A DNA stretch of 64,000 bases from Aliirhizobium wenxiniae (GTDB lineage Bacteria; Pseudomonadota; Alphaproteobacteria; Rhizobiales; Rhizobiaceae). The translations under genes and the position numbers were made by a program. The stretch spans positions 1 to 64,000 of the forward strand of contig NZ_JACHEG010000001.1 in NCBI RefSeq assembly GCF_014201355.1, in the 5' to 3' direction. The notes under the pieces are model-generated. The model ran no database searches. It was not told the DNA's origin and saw only the letters and a list, made by a program, of their open reading frames with translations. Shown piece by piece: positions 9,790 through 19,076 of the stretch; the first letter of the stretch is position 1, and the number at the start of each line of letters is the position of its first letter.

Positions 9790-10269
9790 ATGAAACTGAA
9801 TGAGATCAAGGACAACGAAGGTTCGTCCAAGGACCGTATCCGCGTAGGTCGCGGTATCGGTTCCGGCAAGGGCAAGACCGGTGGTCGCGGCGTCAAGGGG
9901 CAGAAGGCTCGTTCTGGCGTTGCCATCAACGGCTTCGAAGGCGGTCAGATGCCAATCTACCGTCGCCTGCCGAAGCGCGGCTTCAACAACATCTTCGCTT
10001 CTGAATACGTCACCGTTTCGGTTGGCCGTATCCAGACCGCGATCGATGCTGGCAAGCTCGACGCCAAGGCAACGGTTGATGCAGCAGCTCTCAAGGCTGC
10101 CGGCGTTATTCGTCGCGAAAAGGACGGCGTTCGCGTTCTGTCCGATGGCGAACTGAAGGCAAAGCTGACGATCGAAGTTGCCGGTGCCTCCAAGGCTGCC
10201 GTCGAAAAGATCGAAAAGGCTGGTGGCTCTATCAAGCTGCTCGTCGTTGCGGAAACTGCCGCAGAGTAA
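9790..10269 (+). CDS. rplO: 50S ribosomal protein L15
   Basis: The 159-residue product is L15, a late-assembly protein, with the Gly/Lys-rich N-terminal extension ([20 protein letters not shown]). A TTG codon at 9784 could extend it by two residues, but ATG 9790 gives the usual [11 protein letters not shown] start and better spacing from GTGAGGG. Confidence 0.96.
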   Translation: MKLNEIKDNEGSSKDRIRVGRGIGSGKGKTGGRGVKGQKARSGVAINGFEGGQMPIYRRLPKRGFNNIFASEYVTVSVGRIQTAIDAGKLDAKATVDAAALKAAGVIRREKDGVRVLSDGELKAKLTIEVAGASKAAVEKIEKAGGSIKLLVVAETAAE

Positions 10270-10276
10270 AACGTTT

Positions 10277-10313
10277 AAAATCGCCCAGTGTGAGCTTCAC
10301 ACCGGGCGATTTT
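10277..10313 (+). terminator. Terminator-like hairpin after rplO
   Basis: Stem AAAATCGCCC/GGGCGATTTT (10277-10286 with 10304-10313) with an inner stem GTGTGA/TCACAC. The T-run forms the 3' arm rather than a separate tail. It lies 7 bp after rplO and 180 bp before secY, so it may attenuate transcription between ribosomal proteins and the translocon/adk/alpha segment. Confidence 0.6.
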
Positions 10314-10491
10314 ATGTCCATATGTGAGCCTCACGATTTGGCGGCCCCGATGGGCGCCGATCACATGAAAACAGGGTGAGGCACCCGATTGCTCCCGCAA
10401 TCTCCGCGCCCGGTTTTTTGAACCAGAATTTGCGACTGCTTTCCTGACCAGGCATTTTGCGCCCGGGGAAAGTGATCGGGCGGAGAAACGC
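10314..10491 (+). promoter_or_regulatory. Untranslated stretch before secY
   Basis: No gene is visible. There is a small perfect hairpin GATTGC-TCCC-GCAATC at 10387-10402 and a wider inverted pair CCTCAC/GTGAGG. An internal promoter or mRNA structure for secY-adk is plausible because a terminator-like hairpin lies upstream, but no clear promoter was identified. Confidence 0.4.
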
Positions 10492-11832
10492 ATGGCGTCT
10501 GCAGCGGAACAACTTGCCTCTAATCTCAATTTTTCAACCTTCGCCAAGGCAGAGGATCTCAAGAAGCGGCTGTGGTTTACCCTTGCTGCTCTCCTCGTTT
10601 ACCGCCTCGGCACGCATATTCCGCTTCCGGGCCTCAACCCAGAAGCCTATGCGCAGGCCTTCCGCGGCCAGGCCGGCGGTATCCTTGGCCTCTTCAACAT
10701 GTTTGCCGGTGGCGCTGTCGAGCGCATGGCGATCTTCGCACTCGGCATCATGCCGTATATCTCCGCGTCGATCATCGTGCAGCTGATGACCTCGGTTGTT
10801 CCTTCGCTTGAGAATCTCAAGAAGGAAGGCGAGGCCGGCCGCAAGATCATCAACCAGTACACCCGCTACGGCACGGTGATTCTCGGCACGCTCCAGGCCT
10901 ACGGCATTGCTGCCGGCCTCGAGAGCGGGCAGGGCATCGTCAACGATCCCGGCATGTTCTTCCGCCTGTCGACCGTGGTCACGCTTCTTGGCGGTACCAT
11001 GTTCCTGATGTGGCTGGGTGAACAGATCACCTCGCGCGGTATCGGTAACGGCATTTCGCTGATCATCTTCGCAGGTATCGCCGCTGGCCTCCCGACGGCT
11101 CTCGCCGGCACGCTGGAACTCGGTCGTACCGGCGCTCTGTCGACCGGCCTCATCCTCGCCGTCATCCTCGTCGCGATCTTCGTTATTGCCTTGATCGTCT
11201 TCGTCGAGCGTGCCCAGCGTCGCCTTCTGATCCAGTATCCGAAGCGCCAAGTCGGCAACCGCATGTTCCAGGGCGATACCTCGCACCTGCCGCTCAAGCT
11301 CAACACGTCCGGTGTTATTCCGGCGATCTTTGCCTCGTCGCTGCTGCTTCTCCCCGCAACGGCTGCCGGCTTCGCGGGCAATTCCGACCTGCCTGCATGG
11401 GCAACCGCTGCTATTGCTGCCCTCGGCCATGGCCAGCCGCTGTTCATGCTGCTGTATGGACTGCTGATCGCCTTCTTTGCCTTCTTCTACACGGCCATCG
11501 TCTTCAATCCGAAGGATACGGCCGACAACCTGAAGAAACACGGTGGTTTCATTCCGGGCATCCGTCCGGGCGAACGGACCGCCGAATATATTGACTATGT
11601 ACTGACCCGCATCACAGTTATCGGTGCGATCTACCTCGTGTTCGTCTGCATTCTGCCAGAGTTTCTGATCGCCCGTACGGGCGTGCCATTAGCCCTTGGT
11701 GGTACTTCGCTTTTGATTGTTGTCAGTGTAACCCTCGATACGGTCGCACAGATTCAAGGACATCTCATTGCGCAGCAGTATGAGGGTCTGATCAAGAAGT
11801 CGAAGCTGCGCGGAGGAAAGAGGGGACGATGA
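10492..11832 (+). CDS. secY: Preprotein translocase subunit SecY
   Basis: The 446-residue product is SecY, the ten-helix channel of the Sec translocon in the inner membrane. Hydrophobic helices are spread through the whole length; the second-helix region ([20 protein letters not shown]) and the basic C-terminal tail ([11 protein letters not shown]) are typical. Its stop TGA overlaps the ATG of adk by 4 bp, so the two are co-translated. Confidence 0.98.
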   Translation: MASAAEQLASNLNFSTFAKAEDLKKRLWFTLAALLVYRLGTHIPLPGLNPEAYAQAFRGQAGGILGLFNMFAGGAVERMAIFALGIMPYISASIIVQLMTSVVPSLENLKKEGEAGRKIINQYTRYGTVILGTLQAYGIAAGLESGQGIVNDPGMFFRLSTVVTLLGGTMFLMWLGEQITSRGIGNGISLIIFAGIAAGLPTALAGTLELGRTGALSTGLILAVILVAIFVIALIVFVERAQRRLLIQYPKRQVGNRMFQGDTSHLPLKLNTSGVIPAIFASSLLLLPATAAGFAGNSDLPAWATAAIAALGHGQPLFMLLYGLLIAFFAFFYTAIVFNPKDTADNLKKHGGFIPGIRPGERTAEYIDYVLTRITVIGAIYLVFVCILPEFLIARTGVPLALGGTSLLIVVSVTLDTVAQIQGHLIAQQYEGLIKKSKLRGGKRGR

Positions 11833-12413
11833 GACTTATATTCTTGGGGCCACCCGGCGCCGGTAAGGGTACGCAGGCAAAGCTGCTGACTGAGAAATAT
11901 GGTATTCCGCAGCTTTCCACGGGTGACATGCTTCGTGCCGCCAAGGAAGCAGGAACCGAGATCGGTCTGAAGGCGAAGGCGGTCATGGATGCCGGCCAGC
12001 TGGTGTCCGATGATATCGTCAATGCCATCGTCGCCGAGCGTATCGATCTGGACGACTGTTCGAATGGCTTCATCCTGGATGGCTATCCGCGCACCGTGCC
12101 CCAGGCCATCGCGCTGGAAAAGATGCTTCAGGACAAGGGCTGCCCTCTGGATGCAGTCATTGAACTGAAGGTGGACGAGGGGGCCTTGATGGGCCGAATC
12201 GAAAACCGTGTGGCCGAAACCATTGCCGCTGGCGGCAAGGTTCGCGCTGACGATATGCCGGAGGCTTTCAAGAAGCGTCTGGTCGAATATCGTGAAAAGA
12301 CTGCTCCGCTCTCGGCTCATTACGAATCGACCGGTCAGTTGAAGACGATCGACGGCATGGCTGACGTGAAGGCCGTGACCGCCGAAATCGAAAAGACACT
12401 GTCGGCTCTTTGA
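11829..12413 (+). CDS. adk: Adenylate kinase
   Basis: The 194-residue product is adenylate kinase, interconverting ATP + AMP and 2 ADP. The P-loop GPPGAGKGT is at residues 7-15 and the AMP-site GYPRTVPQA is present. It is the short type, without the cysteine-bearing zinc LID of the long form. adk between secY and rpsM, with no rpmJ, is the common alphaproteobacterial order. Confidence 0.97.
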   Translation: MRLIFLGPPGAGKGTQAKLLTEKYGIPQLSTGDMLRAAKEAGTEIGLKAKAVMDAGQLVSDDIVNAIVAERIDLDDCSNGFILDGYPRTVPQAIALEKMLQDKGCPLDAVIELKVDEGALMGRIENRVAETIAAGGKVRADDMPEAFKKRLVEYREKTAPLSAHYESTGQLKTIDGMADVKAVTAEIEKTLSAL

Positions 12414-12654
12414 GCTGTCATAGGTCTGTTAAAGAATCTCGGGCTCGGCGGTTGCAATCCAACGCTGATTCCGTTAAACACCGCGCCAACTCGCGACAGA
12501 TTTGAGCGATTGGCGCGGATTTCCGCAAGGATATCCGGGGCTGGTCGTTTTGACCTGTCTCGTTTGGTGTTGTTGAACTGGTGGCCTTGATCAGGCTGCT
12601 ATCATGGAAGAAGTACCGCTTGCCGGACGGCAACCGGAACGAAGGAGAATAGAC
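12414..12654 (+). promoter_or_regulatory. Structured gap before the alpha operon (adk/rpsM)
   Basis: The 241-bp gap contains a strong hairpin: a perfect 9-bp stem CCGCGCCAA/TTGGCGCGG (12481-12489 with 12510-12518) with an inner TCGC/GCGA stem. A TTGACC at 12550-12555 could be a -35 element, but no good -10 follows. AAGGAGA just before GTG 12655 is the rpsM ribosome-binding site. This is the natural place for a promoter or translational operator of the rpsM-rpsK-rpoA-rplQ segment. Confidence 0.5.
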
Positions 12655-13023
12655 GTGGCACGTATCGCTGGCGTCAACATCCCGACTGCGAAGCGCGTTG
12701 TTATCGCGCTGACCTACATTCACGGGATCGGCCCGAAATTTGCGCAGGAAATCATGGACAAGGTCGGTCTTCCGGCTGAAAAGCGCGTCCATCAGCTGAC
12801 GGACTCTGAAATCCTTCAGATCCGCGAAACCATCGACCGCGACTACGCTGTCGAAGGTGACCTTCGTCGCGAAACCGCGATGAACATCAAGCGTCTTATG
12901 GACCTCGGTTGCTACCGTGGCCTGCGTCACCGTCGTGGCCTTCCGGTCCGCGGTCAGCGCACCCACACCAACGCTCGTACCCGCAAGGGTCCGGCTAAGG
13001 CAATCGCCGGTAAGAAGAAGTAA
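12655..13023 (+). CDS. rpsM: 30S ribosomal protein S13
   Basis: The 122-residue product is S13, which contacts the P-site tRNA and the large subunit. The frame is open from 12604, but GTG 12655 gives [15 protein letters not shown], the family start, and follows GAAGGAGAAT. The C-terminus ([21 protein letters not shown]) is typical. Confidence 0.97.
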   Translation: MARIAGVNIPTAKRVVIALTYIHGIGPKFAQEIMDKVGLPAEKRVHQLTDSEILQIRETIDRDYAVEGDLRRETAMNIKRLMDLGCYRGLRHRRGLPVRGQRTHTNARTRKGPAKAIAGKKK

Positions 13024-13041
13024 TCTAGAGGCGTTAGCCAA

Positions 13042-13077
13042 TAGGCAGTGGAGATCAGCTCTGTTGCCTGCTGCCTA
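13042..13077 (+). promoter_or_regulatory. Hairpin between rpsM and rpsK
   Basis: In the 122-bp spacer, TAGGCAG (13042-13048) pairs with CTGCCTA (13071-13077). No T-run follows. The spacer also carries repeated TGCCT motifs. Possible mRNA processing or stability element. Confidence 0.4.
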
Positions 13078-13145
13078 AGTCTTACTGCCTCTCAAGGTGG
13101 AGCCGCTGGAACTACGGCGGTGCAGAGATCAACGAAAGGGATAAA

Positions 13146-13535
13146 ATGGCCAAGGAAGCCACCCGCGTTCGTCGTCGCGAACGCAAGAATATCACGTCGG
13201 GCGTTGCCCACGTCAATTCTACCTTCAACAACACCATGATCACCATCACCGACGCGCAGGGCAATGCTATTGCCTGGTCGTCTGCCGGTGCAAAGGGCTT
13301 CAAGGGTTCGCGTAAGTCGACCCCGTTTGCTGCTCAGATCGCCGCTGAAGACTGCGCCAAGAAGGCTCAGGAACACGGCATGAAGTCGCTCGAAGTCGAA
13401 GTTTGCGGTCCGGGTTCCGGCCGTGAATCGGCTCTGCGCGCTCTCCAGGCTGCCGGTTTCATGATCACTTCCATCCGCGACGTCACGCCGATCCCGCACA
13501 ACGGCTGCCGCCCGCGCAAGAAGCGCCGCGTCTAA
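13146..13535 (+). CDS. rpsK: 30S ribosomal protein S11
   Basis: The 129-residue product is S11, part of the 30S platform, ending in the conserved [29 protein letters not shown] precedes the ATG. Second gene of the alpha segment; rpsD is not in this cluster, as usual in this group. Confidence 0.97.
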   Translation: MAKEATRVRRRERKNITSGVAHVNSTFNNTMITITDAQGNAIAWSSAGAKGFKGSRKSTPFAAQIAAEDCAKKAQEHGMKSLEVEVCGPGSGRESALRALQAAGFMITSIRDVTPIPHNGCRPRKKRRV

Positions 13536-13548
13536 TGGACGTATTGGG

Positions 13549-13690
13549 GCTCGCTTTTCAAGCGAGTGCCATCTGAACTCGGGGTTAGCCGCTTTGTCTC
13601 CTGCAGGAGCCGAGGCGGCTTTCACCGTATCGCCGGAGGGTTACTTTCGGTGTTCCTCGTGCTCGGTTGCCACGATTGGATGGTGGCAAC
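13549..13690 (+). promoter_or_regulatory. Hairpin series upstream of rpoA
   Basis: The 173-bp rpsK/rpoA gap contains a CTCGCTT/AAGCGAG-type hairpin near 13549-13566, an AGCCGC/GCGGCT stem (13587-13592 with 13615-13620) enclosing the perfect palindrome CTCCTGCAGGAG (13598-13609), and a perfect 8-bp stem GTTGCCAC/GTGGCAAC (13666-13673 with 13683-13690). The last lies only a few bases before the GGAAGG ribosome-binding site, so it could affect rpoA translation. Confidence 0.5.
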
Positions 13691-13708
13691 GAACGGAAGG
13701 TATAGGTC

Positions 13709-14719
13709 ATGATCCAGAAGAACTGGCAGGAACTGATTAAGCCGAACAAGGTGGAGTTCACCTCGTCCGGTCGTACCAAGGCAACGCTTGTTGCTGAACC
13801 TCTTGAGCGCGGCTTCGGCCTGACGCTCGGCAACGCGCTTCGCCGCGTGCTTTTGTCGTCGCTTCGCGGTGCAGCCGTTACGGCTGTCCAGATCGACGGC
13901 GTCCTGCATGAGTTCTCCTCTATCCCGGGCGTTCGGGAAGATGTGACGGACATCGTGCTCAACATCAAGGAAATCGCCATCAAGATGGACGGCGATGACC
14001 CGAAGCGCATGGTCGTGCGCAAGCAGGGCCCTGGTGCCGTTACCGCTGGTGATATCCAGACGGTTGGCGACATCGAGATCCTGAACCCCGACCACGTGAT
14101 CTGCACGCTGGATGACGGCGCTGAGATCCGCATGGAATTCACGGTCAACAACGGCAAGGGTTATGTCCCGGCCGAGCGTAACCGTGCAGAGGATGCCCCG
14201 ATCGGCCTTATCCCGGTCGACAGCCTCTACTCGCCGGTCAAGAAAGTGTCCTACAAGGTGGAAAACACCCGCGAAGGCCAGGTTCTCGACTACGACAAGC
14301 TGACCATGACTATCGAAACCGATGGTTCGGTCACGGGTGAAGACGCCGTAGCCTTCGCCGCACGCATTCTTCAGGACCAGCTGTCGGTCTTCGTCAACTT
14401 CGACGAGCCGCAGAAGGAACAGGAAGAGGAATCCGTCACTGAACTCGCGTTCAACCCGGCGCTCCTCAAGAAGGTCGACGAACTGGAACTTTCCGTCCGT
14501 TCGGCCAACTGCCTGAAGAACGACAACATCGTTTATATCGGCGACCTCATCCAGAAGACCGAGGCGGAAATGCTCCGCACTCCTAACTTTGGTCGCAAGT
14601 CGCTGAACGAGATCAAGGAAGTTCTGGCATCCATGGGCCTCCATCTTGGTATGGAAGTTCCTGCATGGCCGCCGGAAAACATCGAAGATCTCGCTAAGCG
14701 TTACGAAGACCAATACTAA
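13709..14719 (+). CDS. rpoA: DNA-directed RNA polymerase alpha subunit
   Basis: The 336-residue product is RpoA. The N-terminal domain (about 1-230) dimerises and seeds assembly of the polymerase; a linker rich in Glu/Gln follows, then the C-terminal helix-hairpin-helix domain ([17 protein letters not shown]...[16 protein letters not shown]) that binds UP elements and activators. GGAAGG precedes the ATG. Confidence 0.98.
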   Translation: MIQKNWQELIKPNKVEFTSSGRTKATLVAEPLERGFGLTLGNALRRVLLSSLRGAAVTAVQIDGVLHEFSSIPGVREDVTDIVLNIKEIAIKMDGDDPKRMVVRKQGPGAVTAGDIQTVGDIEILNPDHVICTLDDGAEIRMEFTVNNGKGYVPAERNRAEDAPIGLIPVDSLYSPVKKVSYKVENTREGQVLDYDKLTMTIETDGSVTGEDAVAFAARILQDQLSVFVNFDEPQKEQEEESVTELAFNPALLKKVDELELSVRSANCLKNDNIVYIGDLIQKTEAEMLRTPNFGRKSLNEIKEVLASMGLHLGMEVPAWPPENIEDLAKRYEDQY

Positions 14720-14764
14720 CTAATCATACTGCAGGCGAATGCCTGCAAGTGAAGGAGACCAGAT

Positions 14765-15190
14765 ATGCGCCACGCAAAAGCCGGCCGTAAGCTTAACCGC
14801 ACCGCAAGCCACCGCAAGGCTATGTTCACCAACATGGCTGCATCGCTCATCACCCATGAGCAGATCGTAACCACCCTGCCGAAGGCGAAGGAAATTCGCC
14901 CGATCGTCGAGAAGCTCGTAACTCTCGGCAAGCGCGGCGATCTGCACGCTCGTCGTCAGGCGATCTCGCAGGTTCAGGACCAGGACGCTGTCAAGAAGCT
15001 GTTCGACGTCATCGCTTCCCGTTACGCAACCCGCAACGGCGGCTACCTGCGTATCATGAAGGCTGGCTACCGTCAGGGCGACAACGCTCCGCTCGCAGTC
15101 ATCGAGTTCGTTGAACGCGACGTCACTGCCAAGGGCGCTGCCGACAAGGCTCGCGCTGCTGCTGAAGCAGACGCTGCAGAAGCTGCATAA
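14765..15190 (+). CDS. rplQ: 50S ribosomal protein L17
   Basis: The 141-residue product is L17 ([21 protein letters not shown]) with an Ala-rich C-terminal tail common in alphaproteobacteria. GAAGGAGA precedes the start. It closes the ribosomal superoperon and is followed by a strong terminator. Confidence 0.97.
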   Translation: MRHAKAGRKLNRTASHRKAMFTNMAASLITHEQIVTTLPKAKEIRPIVEKLVTLGKRGDLHARRQAISQVQDQDAVKKLFDVIASRYATRNGGYLRIMKAGYRQGDNAPLAVIEFVERDVTAKGAADKARAAAEADAAEAA

Positions 15191-15215
15191 TTTTCGATCT
15201 TCGATCGCAAATTTG

Positions 15216-15244
15216 AAAAGCCGGGTGGAAACGCCCGGCTTTTT
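15216..15244 (+). terminator. Terminator of the ribosomal superoperon
   Basis: AAAAGCCGGG pairs with CCCGGCTTTT across an 8-nt loop, with the T-run continuing to 15244. It lies 25 bp after rplQ and is a classical rho-independent terminator. Confidence 0.9.
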
Positions 15245-15260
15245 CATTTCTGGAGATGGC

Positions 15261-15677
15261 ATGACAGGTGGAAGGTGGATGCTGAGGGCTCGGTTGCAAA
15301 GACTGCTGTGTGTCGGCGCGGTTATTGTCGCCGGACTTGCACTTCGCGGTTTTGGTTATGACTTGGGCCTGCCTTTCAGCGTCGTGAAATATGGCGGTTC
15401 TCTTCTTTGGGGCTGCATGGTTTTTCTGCTGGTGGCAGCTGCCATCGTGTCCCGCCGCGTGGCCATCATGGCCGCAATTGCACTGGCGATAGCCGTTTCT
15501 GTCGAGTTCTCCCGACTTTACCAGACCCCGGCTCTCGACGAATTTCGCCTGACTCTGGCAGGAAAGCTTCTGCTCGGCCGGGTATTCTCGCTCTGGAATA
15601 TTGTCGCCTATGCCGCGGGCATCGGATTGGGCATGGCAATCGAGATGCGGCTGCATTTTCTTGACCGGAATCAATGA
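15261..15677 (+). CDS. DUF2809-type small membrane protein
   Basis: The 138-residue product has four hydrophobic segments and the residues VVKYGGSLLWGCMV and GRVFSLWNIVAYAAGIGLG, which I recognise from the DUF2809 family; its function is unknown. The frame is open from 15111 within rplQ, but GGAG at 15252-15255 places the start at ATG 15261. It follows the rplQ terminator, so it needs its own promoter. A later ATG at 15279 is an alternative. Confidence 0.7.
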   Translation: MTGGRWMLRARLQRLLCVGAVIVAGLALRGFGYDLGLPFSVVKYGGSLLWGCMVFLLVAAAIVSRRVAIMAAIALAIAVSVEFSRLYQTPALDEFRLTLAGKLLLGRVFSLWNIVAYAAGIGLGMAIEMRLHFLDRNQ

Positions 15678-15738
15678 TGAAGCGCAAGGAAGGCGTAGCG
15701 TCGGAACATATCAACCAGTGGGGTTGTGAGGGACGACA

Positions 15739-16317
15739 ATGGCATACACACCCGTATTTGAGAACGAACGTAAAGATTTGATAATTCCCGCCCTTGGCGG
15801 CTTTTACGAGAAGATTGCCCAGCCTATGGCCTGGAGCATCTTTCGCCTGGCCGTCGGCGGCATGCTGGTTCTGGAAGGCTGGCCGAAGCTGATGGCTCCC
15901 CTCGCGCAAGTCGGTTTCGTCGAGAATCTCGGCTTTTATCCCGGCTGGCTCTGGTCGCCGGTGCTTGCACTGATCCAGGTCGTCGGCGGTATTCTGATCG
16001 CAGTCGGACTTTTCACGCGGCCAGCCGCGCTGGCAAGCGGCGTGATGCTGGCAATCACCCTCTGGTTCCACTTCGCCCATCCCTATGGCGACGCGCTTCT
16101 GACGCAGGCAGGCATTGATGCGGTGAAGGCTGGTGGCGATCTGTTCACGCCGAACGGCGTGGCGCGTCTTACCGATGGAGGCGCAAAGTTCCTGCATCAG
16201 GTTCAGGAAAAGGCCGAGCAGGATTCGCTCTTCTGGACCGGAGGCGCCTTCCTCTTCGCAGCCTTTGGCGGCGGTTACCTGTCGCTGGACAGGCTTCTGT
16301 TCAAGAAGCAGTTCTGA
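15739..16317 (+). CDS. DoxX family membrane protein
   Basis: The 192-residue product carries the DoxX core: a first helix with RLAVGGMLVLEGWPKLM, then VVGGILIAVGLFTRPAALASGVMLAITLWFHFAHPYG. DoxX-like proteins are small inner-membrane proteins linked in other bacteria to quinone or thiol redox processes; the role of this one cannot be read from the sequence. It is convergent with the DUF817 gene across a shared hairpin. Confidence 0.8.
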   Translation: MAYTPVFENERKDLIIPALGGFYEKIAQPMAWSIFRLAVGGMLVLEGWPKLMAPLAQVGFVENLGFYPGWLWSPVLALIQVVGGILIAVGLFTRPAALASGVMLAITLWFHFAHPYGDALLTQAGIDAVKAGGDLFTPNGVARLTDGGAKFLHQVQEKAEQDSLFWTGGAFLFAAFGGGYLSLDRLLFKKQF

Positions 16318-16341
16318 ACACCCATCGAATTCGATTATTTA

Positions 16342-16374
16342 GGAAAGGCCGGAGCCATTGGCACCGGCCTTTCC
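16342..16374 (+). terminator. Bidirectional hairpin between doxX-like and DUF817 genes
   Basis: A perfect 11-bp stem GGAAAGGCCGG/CCGGCCTTTCC (16342-16352 with 16364-16374) with an inner GCC/GGC. It is centred between two convergent genes. On the minus strand it is followed by TAAATAAT, on the plus strand by no T-run, so termination may be stronger for the minus gene. Confidence 0.65.
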
Positions 16375-16392
16375 GCATGTCTGCCATCGGCT

Positions 16393-17268
16393 TCATTCCG
16401 GAACGTGGATGCGCCGCTTTATATGTTTCAGATGAGCGACAATGGTGAAGGTCATGATCACCAGCAGCGACCAGGAACTCCATTTGCCGATATGCACGGC
16501 GGACCAGGCTCCGATCTGGTTGGGATAGCTCCAGATGCCGAAGAAGGTCGAGATGTTTTCCGCCAGCCAGATGAAGAAGCCGATCAGCACAAAGGCGAGG
16601 AGGAGCGGCATTTTCCGAACGCGATCATAGGGTTTGAAGGTGACGGTAGTGCGGGCGTAAAGTCCGAGTGCGCATGCCGCGATATACCAGCGATAATCCC
16701 CGATGAAATGATGAGTGAAGAAATTGGCATATATGGCAAGAGCGACAAGGGTCGCCATCCAGTAGCTCGGATGATGGGTGATGCGCAGGTCGAACAGGCG
16801 CCATGCCTGGATGATATAGCTGCCGACGGCTGCATACATGAAGCCGGAAAATAGCGGTACGCCGAGAACTTTGGTATAGGCGAAATCCGGATAGGACCAG
16901 GACTGGATGCTGCCGGAGGTCTTAAACACTTCCAGTGCAAAACCGACGACATGAAACAGGCCGATGGCCTTCGCCTCATCCCAGGTCTCCAGTCTGCTCC
17001 AGATCATGAAGAACTGGATCGCAAGCGCGATGACGAGCAGCACATCGTAGCGCGGCAATCCCAGAAACCCTGCTTTGGGCACCAGAAAGATCGAGACGAA
17101 GAAAAGCCCGGCAAACAGGCAGGCCCGTGCTTCCTTGATGCCGAAATAGAGGAATTCGACCACGAATCGGGTCAGCCCGCGTAATTCGCCCCATGGGCGC
17201 AGATCGCAGAGATAGACATCCAGAACCGAAAGTCGCCCCCCAGTCGCTACCGCATCTGTCGTCGTCAT
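16393..17268 (-). CDS. DUF817 family integral membrane protein
   Basis: The 291-residue product has about eight hydrophobic segments and residues typical of the DUF817 (YoaT-like) family, for example GSIQSWSYPD, FSGFMYAAVGSYI and LAENISTFFGIWSYPNQ. The family is polytopic and of unknown function; the aromatic and polar residues kept within helices suggest a transporter or enzyme but this is inference. Confidence 0.75.
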   Translation of the reverse strand: MTTTDAVATGGRLSVLDVYLCDLRPWGELRGLTRFVVEFLYFGIKEARACLFAGLFFVSIFLVPKAGFLGLPRYDVLLVIALAIQFFMIWSRLETWDEAKAIGLFHVVGFALEVFKTSGSIQSWSYPDFAYTKVLGVPLFSGFMYAAVGSYIIQAWRLFDLRITHHPSYWMATLVALAIYANFFTHHFIGDYRWYIAACALGLYARTTVTFKPYDRVRKMPLLLAFVLIGFFIWLAENISTFFGIWSYPNQIGAWSAVHIGKWSSWSLLVIMTFTIVAHLKHIKRRIHVPE

Positions 17269-17419
17269 TGATGTGTTCCCCGTCTCGCGCCGGGAATGGA
17301 ACTTGTGAATGGGGCGCTGTCAAGACGAGCGGCCCGGGAGCGCAAGGGGATAATGGTGGACCACACGCGCTCGGGCCCTATTATGGTAAAAGCTGATGGG
17401 TATGGAGGAGTTCGATATC

Positions 17420-17851
17420 ATGACCGGCAAAGCCATGCCCAAACCCACGGAGCCGAAACTCCTGTCCGGCGGCAATCCCCAGATCGCCAAGGGCTATGGG
17501 AACGAACCGGTTCGGGCCTATATTGCCGCGATGCCTGGCTGGAAAAGCGAGGTTGGGCGAAAACTCGACGCGCTTGTCGAGCATTGCGTTCCCAATGTCG
17601 CCAAGGCGGTGAAATGGAACACACCCTTGTACGGGATAGAAGGGCAGGGCTGGTTTCTCGGTCTTCACTGCTTCAAAAGATACGTAAAACTGACTTTCTT
17701 TCGCGGCTCATCGCTGGATCCTGTTCCACCGGAAAATTCTAAAACACCCGAGACGCGTTATTTCCATATTCACGAGACTGACGAGTGGACCGAGGCGCAG
17801 CTCGAAACGTGGATCAGGCAGGCAAGCGCGCTGCCCGGCGAAAAACTTTAG
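17420..17851 (+). CDS. DUF1801 domain protein (first copy)
   Basis: The 143-residue product has the DUF1801 pattern: VPNVAKAVKWNTPLYG followed by a beta segment HCFKRYVKLTFFRGSSL. DUF1801 is a small, widely distributed fold of unknown biochemical role. ATG codons also occur at 17396 and 17402, but GGAGGAG at 17404-17410 fits ATG 17420 with a 9-base spacer. A second DUF1801 gene starts 9 bp after its stop, so the two are very likely co-transcribed. Confidence 0.75.
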   Translation: MTGKAMPKPTEPKLLSGGNPQIAKGYGNEPVRAYIAAMPGWKSEVGRKLDALVEHCVPNVAKAVKWNTPLYGIEGQGWFLGLHCFKRYVKLTFFRGSSLDPVPPENSKTPETRYFHIHETDEWTEAQLETWIRQASALPGEKL

Positions 17852-17860
17852 GATGATGCC

Positions 17861-18271
17861 ATGGACGAAGATGCCGAAGGCGGGACGCAGGATGCCTCCC
17901 TTTTGATCGATCAACGCATAGCGGAGCTCGACGACTGGCGCGGAGAGATGCTCGCTCATGTCCGGGCCCTCATCCACAAGGCTGTTCCCGATATCGCAGA
18001 GACATGGAAATGGCGTGGGGTACCCGTCTGGGAAAAGGACGGCATCATCTGCACCGGCGAAACCTATAAGGCGGTCGTCAAGCTGACCTTCGCCAAGGGT
18101 GCTTCTGTCGAGGATCCGTCCGGGCTTTTCAACGCCAGCCTCGAAGGCAATGCCCGCCGGGCAATCGACCTGCGCGAAGGGGAGACGATTGATGAGCAAG
18201 CCTTCATGGTGCTGATCCGCACTGCGGCGGTGCTGAATACCACAAGGATGAAGGCGAAAAGCCGCTCCTGA
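17861..18271 (+). CDS. DUF1801 domain protein (second copy)
   Basis: The 136-residue product shows the same pattern as its neighbour (VPDIAETWKWRGVPVWEKDGII then YKAVVKLTFAKGASV) but is clearly divergent, so this is an old duplication or two independent members. The C-terminal half aligns with the stress-type DUF1801 proteins in which KLTF is followed by a Leu-Asp-rich segment. It is transcribed with the upstream copy. Confidence 0.75.
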   Translation: MDEDAEGGTQDASLLIDQRIAELDDWRGEMLAHVRALIHKAVPDIAETWKWRGVPVWEKDGIICTGETYKAVVKLTFAKGASVEDPSGLFNASLEGNARRAIDLREGETIDEQAFMVLIRTAAVLNTTRMKAKSRS

Positions 18272-18350
18272 TAAGCAAGAAACCGCGCTGGCGTTCTGCG
18301 CGTAGCAGCGTTACCCATTGTCATCCAATAGTATCGAAAGGCTTGAAGAG

Positions 18351-19055
18351 ATGTCGGAAGCAAAGGTAGCGATCGTAACGGCGGGCGGCAGCGGCATGGG
18401 CGCGGCCTCGGCAAGAAAACTTGCGGCAGACGGTTTCAAGGTAGCGATCCTGTCGTCTTCCGGCAAGGGCGAGGCGCTGGCGCAGGAACTCGGCGGCATC
18501 GGCATCACCGGCTCCAATCAGTCTAATGACGACCTCAAGCGGCTTATCGATACGGTCATGGATAGCTGGGGCCGCATCGATGTCCTGGTCAATAGCGCCG
18601 GCCATGGACCGCGTGCGCAAATCATCGAGATCACCGATGAGCAGTGGCATACGGGCCTCGACGTCTATCTGATGAACGTCATCCGACCGGTGCGCCTGGT
18701 GGCACCCATCATGCAGGCACAAAAATCCGGCAGCATCGTCAATATCTCCACCGCTTGGGCCTTCGAGCCGTCGTCCATGTTCCCGACCTCGGCCGTCTTC
18801 CGTGCCGGACTTGCCTCCTACACCAAGATCTTCGCCGATACCTATGCCGCCGATAACGTGCGGATGAACAACGTCCTGCCGGGATGGATCGACAGTCTGC
18901 CGGCCACCGAGGAACGGCGCGAAGGGGTGCCAATGAAACGCTACGGCACGAGCGAGGAAATTGCCGCGACCGTCGCTTTCCTGGCCTCCGAAGGCGCGGG
19001 CTACATTACCGGCCAGAACCTCAAGGTTGACGGTGGTTTGACCCGCTCCGTGTGA
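18351..19055 (+). CDS. Short-chain dehydrogenase/reductase-like protein with altered active site
   Basis: The 234-residue product has the SDR Rossmann fold: TAGGSGMG at 10-17, NSAG at 81-84 (usually NNAG), the serine strand IVNIS with S133, and the C-terminal GQNLKVDGGL. The expected YxxxK, 13-14 residues after the serine, is replaced: FPTSAVFRAGL places Ser147 and Arg151 where Tyr and Lys should be. It may therefore bind NAD(P) without standard catalysis or use another mechanism. GAAGAG stands directly before ATG 18351; an upstream TTG at 18318 is less likely. Confidence 0.8.
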   Translation: MSEAKVAIVTAGGSGMGAASARKLAADGFKVAILSSSGKGEALAQELGGIGITGSNQSNDDLKRLIDTVMDSWGRIDVLVNSAGHGPRAQIIEITDEQWHTGLDVYLMNVIRPVRLVAPIMQAQKSGSIVNISTAWAFEPSSMFPTSAVFRAGLASYTKIFADTYAADNVRMNNVLPGWIDSLPATEERREGVPMKRYGTSEEIAATVAFLASEGAGYITGQNLKVDGGLTRSV

Positions 19056-19076
19056 GTTTGTAACCTTTCGGTGATG

